Assembly: GCA_001314905.1 (NCBI GenBank)
Contig: LJZT01000004.1
Location: 21,966-85,965, forward strand
DNA: 64,000 nucleotides
From: Phormidium sp. OSCR
GTDB lineage: Bacteria; Cyanobacteriota; Cyanobacteriia; Cyanobacteriales; Geitlerinemataceae
Direction of reading: 5' to 3'
Part shown: positions 1-8,578 of the stretch, piece after piece
How the letters are laid out: each line of letters begins with the position of its first letter
Position numbering within the stretch: the stretch's first letter is position 1
Program-made: the position numbers and the translations under genes
The notes under the pieces: model-generated
What the model was told of the DNA's origin: nothing
The model's database searches: none
The model's input: the letters and a program-made list of their open reading frames with translations, nothing else

Positions 1-860
1 AGATAGGGGAAGTCCAGTAATTCGGAAGATAGGAGTTGCTTCTTGCACTGATTCCAGACTAACTGCCCCCAAAGGGAAAGCATTACTTCTGGTTCTCCAG
101 TTGGGTAAATCATGGATTCGGGAATCCCCTGTAACTCTTCCATGGCAATAGTTGCTCCCGCCGCCATCAATGCCAGTTGTCGTTTATAGCGACTCAGTCC
201 CTCGTAGTCAACGGTAATTGGGAGCCGTGGAATTGTGATGAGTTCTGAGTTTTCTCCTTCAAAAATATAGATGATTTCGTCAGCATAAAACATCCCAATG
301 GTGTTTAAGTATCCCTGAAGGCTCTTGAAGCCGCCGACGAGATTAAAACAAATTTTGGCATGGGGATTCTCTTGCAGAGGCTTGATGTTTTCTTCTAGCC
401 AGCCGATGAGATCATCAACGCCGTCAGAAAAACTTTGGCTGCTTGCTGTCGAAAGTTGTCCTGGTGCATAAATATCAACTAAAAGTCCTTGAGACAGAAG
501 AAAGTCTTTGACAATCTGTGCGGTGGTGATTCCCTGATAGGTATCTGTTGCAATCAACCAATGAAAATCGCCTTGCACGGATTCCGCCGATAGGTCATCA
601 TGATAGAACCCATAAATTCCGTTGAGTTCAGCACTGGCACGGCGAATGGCTTGGATATTGCTGTTTTGAAGTTTTTGGACGGATCGCTCTTTCAAGATTG
701 AGATGATTTGTCGGACTTCACTATCATTGGGAAGTTCGGTTTCTTTGAGGTTTGCACTGTCTCGCAGTTTGGGATACCAAGTTTTTTCGTCACTGTCGTT
801 GCGATTGATTTGATTGGTGAGGAGGCTGGTTCCGATGGTGGAGAGGATTGTGGTTTGCAT
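1..860 (-). CDS. CARF-domain CRISPR-associated protein, APE2256 family (C-terminus beyond window)
   Basis: An open frame runs leftward from an ATG at 860-858 to the window edge, giving 286 residues with no stop. The start MQTTILSTIGTSLLTN is typical of the Cas_APE2256 (TIGR02619) CARF family. CARF landmarks are visible: a beta strand HWLIATDTYQG near residues 100-110, and NLVGGFKSLQGY near 173-184, where cyclic oligoadenylate normally binds. CARF proteins sense cyclic oligoadenylate made by Cas10; some members of this family (Sso1393) are ring nucleases, others carry effector domains. Which applies here cannot be told because the C-terminus is missing. The gene starts 11 bases after cas6 with no clear ribosome binding site, suggesting translational coupling. 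I am confident of the family and unsure of the activity. Confidence 0.8.
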   Translation of the reverse strand, partial: MQTTILSTIGTSLLTNQINRNDSDEKTWYPKLRDSANLKETELPNDSEVRQIISILKERSVQKLQNSNIQAIRRASAELNGIYGFYHDDLSAESVQGDFHWLIATDTYQGITTAQIVKDFLLSQGLLVDIYAPGQLSTASSQSFSDGVDDLIGWLEENIKPLQENPHAKICFNLVGGFKSLQGYLNTIGMFYADEIIYIFEGENSELITIPRLPITVDYEGLSRYKRQLALMAAGATIAMEELQGIPESMIYPTGEPEVMLSLWGQLVWNQCKKQLLSSELLDFPY

Positions 861-871
861 GGTTTTTAGTT

Positions 872-1666
872 CTATAGATTGGTTGAATTGTCTAGTGACT
901 GTTCGGGGACTTGATAGTCGGTCAATCCCATTCCTAGACGAGTTTTGACCCCAGTTCCGCAAAAGTTAGCGTAGTGAACGAGTAAGTTCGCGACTTGACT
1001 AATGAGGGGGTCAGTCCGTCGGGGAATTTGTAGGGTAATGTCGCCGAGAAAGCCAGTGGCAAAGGAGCGATAGATGGGAAAGCGACAGCTTTTGATGTTA
1101 TGGTATTTGAGGGCGATCGCCTCTTCTAAGTAGTCTAACAGGTCATAACTGCCGAGATAGACGGGGGCAAATTCATTCCAGCGATCGAGCCAACTTTGAA
1201 AGAGTAAACGGGGAAGGGGGAGGGGGAGATAGATGCGTTTTTGGGAGAAGCTGGTGGGGGTGAGAAAGCTTAGGTCAAATTGTAGGTTGGGTTCGGGTTC
1301 GTTGGCGATGAGTTCGGTATAGAGTTGGTCGTAACTGGTGATATTTTGGTGGCGATCGCCTACCTGAAATTGAGACCCCAAAAACTCAAGTTTGTCTCCT
1401 AAGTCTAGGTTGAAAATAGCTTTGGAGGTGGGTTCAGTTAAGCCGGAGAGGGAGAGACGATAGATGTGTTCAGGATGGAAGGTGACAAATTCGGAGGTAC
1501 GAGTGGCGGAACCCACTAATCCGGAAAAGGTCAAACTGGGGGTTTGTTGTCCTGCCATTTCTAACCCCAGTTTTTCATGGAGGTGTTTCACCAGTTCTAG
1601 GTGGTGGTTACGGGGGAGAACGGCGGTATCGGATGGGGTTAGGTTCCAGTGCGATCGGATGAGCAT
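872..1666 (-). CDS. cas6: Cas6 CRISPR RNA-processing endoribonuclease
   Basis: 264 residues, the usual Cas6 length. Cas6 cuts the CRISPR repeat transcript to release crRNAs, here presumably for the adjacent Csm complex. The C-terminal glycine-rich loop of Cas6 ferredoxin-fold proteins is clear (FCGTGVKTRLGMG, about residues 235-247), preceded by GFLGDITLQI. A His pair at residues 21-22 near the N-terminus is a candidate catalytic His position, but this is inference. The ATG at 1666 has only a weak ribosome binding site. The gene is separated from the csm block by the GIY-YIG cassette and followed after 11 bases by the CARF gene. The array it would process is not in this window. Confidence 0.85.
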   Translation of the reverse strand: MLIRSHWNLTPSDTAVLPRNHHLELVKHLHEKLGLEMAGQQTPSLTFSGLVGSATRTSEFVTFHPEHIYRLSLSGLTEPTSKAIFNLDLGDKLEFLGSQFQVGDRHQNITSYDQLYTELIANEPEPNLQFDLSFLTPTSFSQKRIYLPLPLPRLLFQSWLDRWNEFAPVYLGSYDLLDYLEEAIALKYHNIKSCRFPIYRSFATGFLGDITLQIPRRTDPLISQVANLLVHYANFCGTGVKTRLGMGLTDYQVPEQSLDNSTNL

Positions 1667-1722
1667 TATGATGATATTGATTGAGGTTTCACCGAACCTA
1701 GAAGCAATTTAATGATTTTCCT

Positions 1723-1929
1723 TTACTGTCCACGTCCTGGCTTACAATCAGCAAAGCCGAGTGCTTCGCTATCGAGAAAGCTGGCGATCGCCATTTCAAC
1801 AACTGCTTCAACTGGGTAGTCTATTTCAGCGGCACGAGCAATTAAAGCCACCCGAATCCGCTCAGGCAATTGCCTTAAAATGACATCAGCATCAGCGGCA
1901 GAAAGTGTTTCTTGAAGTTTCGCTTCCAT
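1723..1929 (-). CDS. Small protein of unknown function in the CRISPR locus
   Basis: A 68-residue protein read from the ATG at 1929. A longer start at 1959 is possible but would overlap the upstream GIY-YIG gene; the 1929 ATG has AAAGG seven bases upstream and leaves a 4-base gap. I do not recognise the family. The protein is mostly helical in appearance (PERIRVALIARAAEIDYPVEAVVEMAIASFL), a pattern resembling small antitoxin or DNA-binding partner proteins, with a Gly/Arg end. It lies between the GIY-YIG gene and cas6 in the same direction, so it is probably cotranscribed with them. No function can be assigned. Confidence 0.6.
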   Translation of the reverse strand: MEAKLQETLSAADADVILRQLPERIRVALIARAAEIDYPVEAVVEMAIASFLDSEALGFADCKPGRGQ

Positions 1930-1933
1930 GACA

Positions 1934-2311
1934 TTACCTTTCACTTGGAATCTGGGCATTATAAGGGGGTTGTGTAGCTCTTAGAATAATGGCTTCTAAC
2001 TCTAATAGTAACGCAGGATTGCCCCAGTAAGCAACGGTCTGCACTGCAATCCGAACGTCTTCATCGTTGTATTTGTCCAGCCATGCCCATAAAAATGCTT
2101 TATGTCCCCCCGTAAAACGTCCCCGTAAACTCTTAGTTTTGCCGATATACAGTAAACCATCTGTTCTATGCCGAATTGCATAGATGCCGGGGCGACTAGG
2201 GATATGGTTGAAATCACGATTTAGGGGTTGGCATTGCTCAAAAGGAGTAAAAGCAATTGAATCTAGTATTTTTCGAGCTTGAATCTGCAATTCGGAATCA
2301 TCGGTTGACAT
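1934..2311 (-). CDS. GIY-YIG nuclease family protein
   Basis: 125 residues. The GIY-YIG fold is evident: PGIYAIRH (GIY at 42-44), GLLYIGKT (YIG at 55-57), the Arg-rich helix SLRGRF (62-66) and the metal-binding Glu in LELEAIILRATQPPYN (about residue 104 or 106). Small GIY-YIG proteins cut or nick DNA, but many cyanobacterial stand-alone members have no known role. The gene sits between csm5 and cas6 in the same direction, with a 75-base gap to csm5 that contains a 14-base palindrome. This gap suggests that it and the next small gene form a cassette inserted in the cas operon. A role in interference or adaptation is only inference from position. Confidence 0.8.
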   Translation of the reverse strand: MSTDDSELQIQARKILDSIAFTPFEQCQPLNRDFNHIPSRPGIYAIRHRTDGLLYIGKTKSLRGRFTGGHKAFLWAWLDKYNDEDVRIAVQTVAYWGNPALLLELEAIILRATQPPYNAQIPSER

Positions 2312-2328
2312 GGATAAGGGTTTGGTGA

Positions 2329-2342
2329 AATAAAGCTTTATT
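2329..2342. promoter_or_regulatory. 14-base perfect palindrome before the GIY-YIG gene
   Basis: AATAAAGCTTTATT is a perfect palindrome in the 75-base gap between csm5 and the GIY-YIG gene, 18 bases ahead of the latter's start. It could be an operator or part of a promoter for the cassette; there is no further support. Confidence 0.3.
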
Positions 2343-2386
2343 GTCTCACAAGTTATGAACAGGGTTCATATACGATTAGACTGCAA

Positions 2387-3673
2387 TTAAATCATCTTTA
2401 ATTTAACCCAACCTGGAAGATATTTTATTTCTCCCTTGGGATCATAAACCGTCCGTCGAGACTTGGGTGCTTCAAATCCAGGTGCTTTAAGTCCACAAGT
2501 ATCACGCACTTTTTGAACCAACTCGTCAGCAAGCCTCAAGTTGACTGTGGTTCCACGCATTCCCGTTCCCCAGCCTAGCCGCAGGCTATAGGGACAAACT
2601 TCTGGCTCATAAAACTGCCGAACTTCACCAAAATCTAAGTTTCGTCCCTTAGCATTCGGGTTATTTTTAATGACATTCCAATAGTCATGCTCAAAATCCC
2701 ACTGTTCCTGTGCAAACTCTTGACAAATCACTAATAACTCATCTAGGGTCTTAAACGGAAGTTCCATTCCCTGGCTATGGCGAAACCAAGAGAGCATTTC
2801 ATAGTCCAGTGTTATTGTAAACGTCGTTCTGACATTGCGAACCATTTCGGCATAAATCGAGGCACGATACTTGGCATCTTGCTGATTAAAACGACTAGAC
2901 ACTAGTACTTCTGCAACAACTGGGATATTGTAAGGAATCTCTCTTCCTGTGTTATTTTTAACTTTATCTTCCAGTAAAGGAGCGGAATCACTGACCTTAA
3001 TAGCACGCATAAAGTCCGTATTCGGTCCCATCCTAGAGCGAATAGGTTGGTCTTGATAGCGTAAATCAAAGTCAGTGAAAAGACTATTCATAAACAAGTC
3101 ATCGTCTAAAAATTTTTGGTGATACTTGTTTAAACCTCGACCTCCTAGACGACAGTTAAGTGTTTGCTCGATCGCACTGACTCGGCTTTGTCTGGGGACA
3201 TTATATTGTTCAGAATGTTTCAGTAAATAGTAGGCGATCGCCGTCCGAATCGCTCCTTTAATCGATGACCCTGGAATATAAAAAGCCCCCATCCCATTGC
3301 GAATCATGGGACGTAAATCAGTGATTTGACCATTGGGCCATTTCCGATTCACGCAATGTTTGGGAAAAATAGGCTCTCCCTGTTCATCCTTCGCCAATTG
3401 CCAATCGTCACCGAAAGCATCCTCAAGTAGCTCGGCAATACTTTGACGACCCTGGATACAGCGAATATAGTCATTTAAATAACCACGTTCTAACAAAGCT
3501 TTGGCTAACGCTTCTAGGTTTGGCAAATAGACTCGCCTCGGGGTTTGTATATACTCAAATGGATTGAGTCGTTGCACCTCAGAACCAATGTGAATGATGG
3601 GACTACTCAGGCGAATAGTTTTTGACTCAAACACATCGGGTTTGGGTAACGCAGCCGGATTGGACTGAGTCAT
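2387..3673 (-). CDS. csm5: Csm5, type III-A RAMP subunit
   Basis: 428 residues from the ATG at 3673, which overlaps the csm4 stop as ATGA and has AGAGG upstream; a longer start at 3712 would overlap csm4 by 43 bases and is less likely. Csm5 caps the 3-prime end of the crRNA in the Csm complex and takes part in crRNA maturation. Visible RAMP features are the strand SSPIIHIGSE near the start, the loop PGSSIKGAIRTA (about residue 133 of the longer form) and a glycine-rich C-terminal part (SLRLGWGTGMRGTT). It is the last csm subunit gene, following cas10-csm2-csm3-csm4 with overlapping or nearly abutting genes. Confidence 0.88.
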   Translation of the reverse strand: MTQSNPAALPKPDVFESKTIRLSSPIIHIGSEVQRLNPFEYIQTPRRVYLPNLEALAKALLERGYLNDYIRCIQGRQSIAELLEDAFGDDWQLAKDEQGEPIFPKHCVNRKWPNGQITDLRPMIRNGMGAFYIPGSSIKGAIRTAIAYYLLKHSEQYNVPRQSRVSAIEQTLNCRLGGRGLNKYHQKFLDDDLFMNSLFTDFDLRYQDQPIRSRMGPNTDFMRAIKVSDSAPLLEDKVKNNTGREIPYNIPVVAEVLVSSRFNQQDAKYRASIYAEMVRNVRTTFTITLDYEMLSWFRHSQGMELPFKTLDELLVICQEFAQEQWDFEHDYWNVIKNNPNAKGRNLDFGEVRQFYEPEVCPYSLRLGWGTGMRGTTVNLRLADELVQKVRDTCGLKAPGFEAPKSRRTVYDPKGEIKYLPGWVKLKMI

Positions 3674-4809
3674 GATTGAACCTCTGATACGTCTTTCACT
3701 CGAACCGGACAACTTAAGGCAACACCACTTCGATACACGGGATGTTTGGCTCGATAGCGGTTAAACTCACTAGGGGTTACTTCTGCGAGTTTTCCTTGAG
3801 GTTTGTGTTTAAATAACGACCCCTCCAAGAACATGGTGACAGATTTACGACGGAGGTTCATCCCTGAAGGAGAACCCGACAGCCAACCTCGACGTTCTCG
3901 CAGTTCGTAGTAACTCTCATTCAAAGAGGAGTCAAGAGACGAAATATCGTCCCAATATAAACTGAGTAAACAGTGATGACTAGGAGGGTGAGGAGGGTTG
4001 AACAATTGTTCTAATGCTGGGGGTAATGGAGTCCAGTCAAACTTGAATCGTCCTGCACCCCGAGAACGCCGTCCGCCGAGTCCCTCTTCGCTAAGAAGTT
4101 GTAAGGTAGCTTGCAAGGATTGTTCGAGTTCTGGGTTAGCTTGGGGAAATTCCAGTAAAAAGTATAATCCTGCTTTTTGTTTTTCTTGATTGTCTTGTTG
4201 TTTATCTTTGTTTTCTTGTTGCTTTTCCTGGTTGATGAACTGAACGAATCCAGTTTGGTATAAGTTCGTGGCAGCGGTTCGGCGATCGATTGCCACTTGA
4301 GGAAGTGTTTTTTGTTCAAAGGCAAGGGTCTTGTAGTCAAAGAGTCCAGACTGTCGCAAGGACGTTTTTCCGGCGTTCGACATTTGAGTTTCGGCAATGA
4401 GATCAGCCTTATCTTGTTCACTAAAGCCATCGCCTTGATACCAGCGACTCCAAATCTTCGCGGGAAGATAATGAAGTTTTTTGTATTTCTTAAAAAAGGC
4501 TAAGTCGTCGGATGGGTATTGGCGGGGATGATGTCGAGGTTTAGGAAGGTAAAAGATATCTGAATCATTCCGCTGTTGATAGACAAAGGTGGAACTGAGG
4601 CGAAAAGGGGGTGAGCTACTCTTGTGAAACTCCCCCAGCAGACGCTCAACCGCATCAGCTCCCCATAGACGAGCATAAAGGCTAATCCACGCACTAAATA
4701 GACTATCGGAACATAACCGTTCGCTGGTTTCCTCAAGGCCGATTCCTACTTCCCCAAAGTGAACGGGATTGTTGCCAAATTTGAGTTTTACCAATCGGCG
4801 ATCGCTCAT
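3670..4809 (-). CDS. csm4: Csm4, type III-A RAMP subunit (Cas5-like)
   Basis: 379 residues. Csm4 is the Cas5-like subunit that binds the 5-prime handle of the crRNA and contacts Cas10. The N-terminus KLKFGNNPVHFGEVGIGLEE and the segment CSDSLFSAWISLYARLWG (about 34-51) are family-typical, and the Gly/Arg loop GLGGRRSRGAGRFKF (about 243-257) is the RAMP glycine-rich loop. Around residues 195-212 lies a Gln/Lys/Glu-rich stretch (QEKQQENKDKQQDNQEKQK), a low-complexity insertion unusual for the family. The gene overlaps csm3 by one base and csm5 by four, so translation of the block is coupled. Confidence 0.9.
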   Translation of the reverse strand: MSDRRLVKLKFGNNPVHFGEVGIGLEETSERLCSDSLFSAWISLYARLWGADAVERLLGEFHKSSSPPFRLSSTFVYQQRNDSDIFYLPKPRHHPRQYPSDDLAFFKKYKKLHYLPAKIWSRWYQGDGFSEQDKADLIAETQMSNAGKTSLRQSGLFDYKTLAFEQKTLPQVAIDRRTAATNLYQTGFVQFINQEKQQENKDKQQDNQEKQKAGLYFLLEFPQANPELEQSLQATLQLLSEEGLGGRRSRGAGRFKFDWTPLPPALEQLFNPPHPPSHHCLLSLYWDDISSLDSSLNESYYELRERRGWLSGSPSGMNLRRKSVTMFLEGSLFKHKPQGKLAEVTPSEFNRYRAKHPVYRSGVALSCPVRVKDVSEVQS

Positions 4810-5783
4810 TACGAGTTCCCTCCGTCGGGTAGAAGTTTACGAAGTTCCTCATTCAAGCTTCCAAAGGTTTCCAACAACTTAGGAGTATTTTCAGCCTGTT
4901 GGATGGCATCGAAAGAAGCCTTGCCTTGGGCAATCTCTCGATATTGCGCCATACTACGATAGTAGAAGTTAAAGTTATGGAAGCTAATTTGTCCATAGCC
5001 GCGAGAACCATGACCCCCGAGTGCATCATCTTCTAAAATCGCTAGTGCGATCGCAATGTTCTGCAAATCCTCTTCCATTTGTTGGGAATCTTCGACGGTG
5101 TAGATGAGTTCAAATGCAAATTCTGACCCCGCCGGAACTCGCTCAATTTGGCGAGGGTTAGCGGCGGAGGTGATGCGATCAATGCCATTTTCAAACTTCC
5201 ACTCCGTCATATACAACCCCGTATCAATTTTCCGGAGTTGTTTAATGGAATCACCCGTTAAGTGAGCATCACGAACAATTAAGCGAGCCGGCGAATTTCG
5301 CCCTTTAATCCACGCATAGCGACGGTTATTAATGGTTTCAAATTTAGTCTTGTTATCCACTAACCCCTGTTGTTCGGCAACTTCTGCATCAATCCAGCAG
5401 TTTGACCCTGTAGAACCAAACAGGCGAGAAACGGGACAATGTTTGGCTCCCTGAAAGGGGATAAACTGGGGAGAGTTTCTTCTACCAATTTGGGTATAAC
5501 CATCTTCAGCATCGTCACTCTCATAACGATAGGTTCCACTTCCTCCGGCGCGATTGAGAGGCTTGTTGAGCAATCGCTCTAAAATGGCGCGCATTTTCCC
5601 CTTGATGGAAGAACCCGGAAGATAGGGATAGTTGTTCAAGGGATTACGAATGACGGGTTTGTCTAATCCTCCGATATCTAAGTTGTCTCCACCTCCACCA
5701 ATATGGAGTCCGGTTTCAACCTGTAAGGTACTGGTGAGACGAAATTTACCCAGTAGGGGTTTTTGTTCCATTGCGTAGGTCAT
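4809..5783 (-). CDS. csm3: Csm3, Cas7-like backbone and target-RNA cutting subunit
   Basis: 324 residues (ATG at 5783; a second Met at residue 5 is possible). Csm3 forms the crRNA-binding backbone and cuts target RNA every six bases. The catalytic Asp of the family (D33 in Streptococcus thermophilus) aligns with Asp41 in DIGGLDKPVIRNP, so slicing activity should be intact. Other family marks are TGLHIGGG (24-31), PYLPGSSIKGKMRAILERLL (about 53-72) and CPVSRLFGS. At 324 residues it is longer than many Csm3 proteins (about 220-250), with extra sequence between the GKMRA helix and the CPVSRLFG motif. It follows csm2 by 2 bases and overlaps csm4 by one. Confidence 0.93.
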   Translation of the reverse strand: MTYAMEQKPLLGKFRLTSTLQVETGLHIGGGGDNLDIGGLDKPVIRNPLNNYPYLPGSSIKGKMRAILERLLNKPLNRAGGSGTYRYESDDAEDGYTQIGRRNSPQFIPFQGAKHCPVSRLFGSTGSNCWIDAEVAEQQGLVDNKTKFETINNRRYAWIKGRNSPARLIVRDAHLTGDSIKQLRKIDTGLYMTEWKFENGIDRITSAANPRQIERVPAGSEFAFELIYTVEDSQQMEEDLQNIAIALAILEDDALGGHGSRGYGQISFHNFNFYYRSMAQYREIAQGKASFDAIQQAENTPKLLETFGSLNEELRKLLPDGGNS

Positions 5784-5785
5784 AG

Positions 5786-6259
5786 TTATTTTCCTCCAGC
5801 GGCTTTATGATAGGCGATAATTGATTCAATGAATTGAACCAAACGCTCAAAATCTTGAGTTGTTTTTACTTTATCAATGGCTTTAGACATCACCTGACTC
5901 AATGGTTTAGCGGCTTTCTGTCGAGCGGCCGCATAGGCAAGTTTTGGCTTCAGCAACACCACTCCCGTTTCAATTTGCTTGAAATCATTATCTTTGGTAA
6001 GTTCGGTTTTGAGTTGATTGATGGCATCTAAAAACTTGCGGACTTGATTCGTTTCGAGCCGTTCACTTCTTAGAAAGTTACCAAATTCTTCGGCGTGATT
6101 GACTAAATCTCGGATGTAATAGTCTTTAAGGCTTCCTAGTCCATCTATATGTTTGATGATAGTTTTTTGGATATCCATGGCAGATTTAGGTCTGGAAGAG
6201 TGAGGGGGATTGGGTCTTGTGTTTCTTTGTTCTAGGGGCTTTGGCTTGTACTTTGGCAT
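5786..6259 (-). CDS. csm2: Csm2, small subunit of the type III-A complex
   Basis: 157 residues. Csm2 is the all-helical small subunit that lines the crRNA-target duplex. The first 28 residues are basic, Pro-rich and probably disordered; the helical core runs from about residue 30 (TIIKHIDGLGSLKDYYIRDL) to the end, with the family-like segment LLKPKLAYAAARQK (about 103-116). Its presence, rather than cmr5 or csx10, supports subtype III-A. It lies 4 bases after cas10 and 2 bases before csm3. Confidence 0.85.
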   Translation of the reverse strand: MPKYKPKPLEQRNTRPNPPHSSRPKSAMDIQKTIIKHIDGLGSLKDYYIRDLVNHAEEFGNFLRSERLETNQVRKFLDAINQLKTELTKDNDFKQIETGVVLLKPKLAYAAARQKAAKPLSQVMSKAIDKVKTTQDFERLVQFIESIIAYHKAAGGK

Positions 6260-6263
6260 CAGT

Positions 6264-8573
6264 CTAGGAGGTTCGGTTTAACAATTCTAGCCAGGTGGCG
6301 ATCGCCTTAAAGTAAGGTGAATTGTGAGGATTTTTCAGAGAAGTTCGCACTGGCTTAAAGGAGTCCGCTGTTCGGATATCAGCGGGAAGTCGGCTTAGGG
6401 TATAGGCAATACGGGGGAGATGGAGATAATAGCGGATGTCTTGGCGTTCATTATCATATTGAGGTTCTCGGCGATGATCTTCAAACTCTTGGAGAATTTG
6501 GGACTGTAGGTTGGCGGTATTGAGCAGATTGCGGACAAAACTGCGAGCATAGTTGGGATCTAGTTGTTGCTGCTTGAGTTGTTCAACCAGCGGAAAAACC
6601 CCAAATAACTCAGGTTTGCCTTCATCCTGAAGATAGACTTGCAAGTCTGAATCAATCGACTGACGCTGAGAAATTCCCAGCCATTCTTCCCACTTAAAGA
6701 CTTCGCCAAACAGTCCCAAACTATCTCGTCCATTCCCCTTGGCGGACTCTTCCGCCTCTCCGGACTGCTTAGCCGCCAGGTAAAGTGGAAATTTGGGTTC
6801 ATGGAGGCTGATGCCGCCGGACAGAGTAACATCTTGATTATAGCCGGTATAGGCACGGAACGCTTGATAAATATCAAAGGAAAACTCAACAATCTCATTC
6901 CAAGACCCTGTGACAAATAGGTCATCTCCTCCGGCATAGATAAAGAGAAGATTTTGACGAGAATCCGGACTTAACAACTTGGCATTCTGAGGTAAGTTCT
7001 CGTTACGAACAGCGGCGAGGGAGTTGAGATAGACTTTAAAAAAGTAACTCATTTGACGAGATAGTCCCGCCAAGCGAGGTAGAGTTTGTTTGTCCCCTAA
7101 TCCCTTGGCAAAAATCTGTCCAAGCCGATCCACATCCATCCGCAAACAGGCGAAGCGTTGGAGTCCTTTAGCGCGTTTTGCCATTTCTCGGGAATGAATA
7201 AAGCTTTCTCGACCTCCCTCGTCTTCATCCTGAATCCGACAGCCGTAATTCCCCAGTAACATTAGGCTGGTATTTGCAGTTTTATAGTCGGCTAATGTCC
7301 AGTTATTGATGAGGAAGTAGTCGGCATTTTCTACCGCTTGTGCTTGTTTGGGGGTTTCAAAGAGATGGTAATAAGAGTCACCACACTTAAGCCAATATAA
7401 TGCACCGGAAATTTCGGAGGTATCGGTGCGTGCGATCGCCTCCACCTTAAATAATACACTCCCTAACTTAAACATATTGCGACAGGTGGGACAAGCCAAA
7501 GACGAATCCGGTTCATTTGGGTTCAGCGGTTTCAAGTGGTGGGTATCATCGCGATGACACACTTTACAAGGGTCATAGGCTTCCCGGACTTGCAAAACAT
7601 CTTCAAGCTGATGTTTGAATTTTCGCAACTTTTGGGGTGCTAATTTTTTAGTTGTGGCTTCCCAAGCTTGAGAGAAATCTGAGGAGGCGATCGCACTCAG
7701 AGGAAAGCAGTTGGAGTCCAACGCTAAAAAGACTTTTCCCTGAAATTCCTCTTTCAACCAAAGATTCAGTTTTTTCTGAACGGCCTTGATTTTGGAATCC
7801 AGTTCAGACGCATTATCTCCAGACACCAACAGATATAAGTTTCCACCCCCCGCATAAATCACATTCGTGCGAGGAACACCTAATGTTTCAAGTAATTGTT
7901 CAACCACTTCATGAGTGACTAACTCCAAATAAAAGCTTCTAGCTCTTAGGGATTTTAACGCGCCATCAGAGGCAATTGTATAGATAAAGTTTTGAATTCC
8001 TGACAAATCGCCGCTCACCAAAGCTAGCCTTTCAACGTCAGGTTGGTTAGCTAAAGCAGCCGCCACCGCCGCTGTAGTTCGAGTCCAATCTAGTAGTGAG
8101 ATATCAGCTTGTTTCCCAACACTTAAGTAGGCAGCAAATTTTTCAATTAGTAGTAGAAGCAGGGAAAAGTTTTGCCAATCAGCCTCACTTAAGGGAGCGA
8201 TCGCCTCTCGAATCGGAGGTTTTAAGTCATCAAGATTGACCGTATCCTGGGTTGGATAAGGAATTATGGGGAATTTAATGTTATCTTCAAAAAAATAAGC
8301 CGACCAAGTGTTTTGAACTCTCTTAGATTGACTGTTTTCAAGTGCAACGGAATTAAAAATGACCTGTAACGGCTGAACCTCCACGTGAGAGTTCCATGCG
8401 TCAGCCTGGCTGGGCCATCCCAAAAGTTCCTCAACCACACTTGATGCCTCTAACGGTTGAGAAAAGGGGTCAATGGGAGGGGACACCCCCACCCAAGAAG
8501 CCAAGCAATAAACAGCCTGTTGCAACACACGTAACCCATCACGATGTGCCAAAGAAGACGTCATAGAAGCCAT
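6264..8573 (-). CDS. cas10: Cas10/Csm1, cyclic oligoadenylate synthase subunit without a recognisable HD motif
   Basis: About 769 residues from the ATG at 8573; TTG 8585 and GTG 8579 also lie in frame but have no good ribosome binding site. Cas10 makes cyclic oligoadenylates when the complex binds foreign RNA. Numbered from the TTG at 8585, the polymerase motif AGGDD is at 551-555 (GGDD 552-555) and the zinc cysteines are CKVC and CPTC at 340/343 and 365/368. The first palm strand LRMDVDR is near 481. The N-terminal HD nuclease domain seems missing: only about 70 residues precede the QPLQVIFNSV linker and no HD dyad is present. Defence would therefore rest on Csm3 RNA cutting and second-messenger effectors. 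Confidence 0.92.
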   Translation of the reverse strand: MASMTSSLAHRDGLRVLQQAVYCLASWVGVSPPIDPFSQPLEASSVVEELLGWPSQADAWNSHVEVQPLQVIFNSVALENSQSKRVQNTWSAYFFEDNIKFPIIPYPTQDTVNLDDLKPPIREAIAPLSEADWQNFSLLLLLIEKFAAYLSVGKQADISLLDWTRTTAAVAAALANQPDVERLALVSGDLSGIQNFIYTIASDGALKSLRARSFYLELVTHEVVEQLLETLGVPRTNVIYAGGGNLYLLVSGDNASELDSKIKAVQKKLNLWLKEEFQGKVFLALDSNCFPLSAIASSDFSQAWEATTKKLAPQKLRKFKHQLEDVLQVREAYDPCKVCHRDDTHHLKPLNPNEPDSSLACPTCRNMFKLGSVLFKVEAIARTDTSEISGALYWLKCGDSYYHLFETPKQAQAVENADYFLINNWTLADYKTANTSLMLLGNYGCRIQDEDEGGRESFIHSREMAKRAKGLQRFACLRMDVDRLGQIFAKGLGDKQTLPRLAGLSRQMSYFFKVYLNSLAAVRNENLPQNAKLLSPDSRQNLLFIYAGGDDLFVTGSWNEIVEFSFDIYQAFRAYTGYNQDVTLSGGISLHEPKFPLYLAAKQSGEAEESAKGNGRDSLGLFGEVFKWEEWLGISQRQSIDSDLQVYLQDEGKPELFGVFPLVEQLKQQQLDPNYARSFVRNLLNTANLQSQILQEFEDHRREPQYDNERQDIRYYLHLPRIAYTLSRLPADIRTADSFKPVRTSLKNPHNSPYFKAIATWLELLNRTS

Positions 8574-8578
8574 CACCA

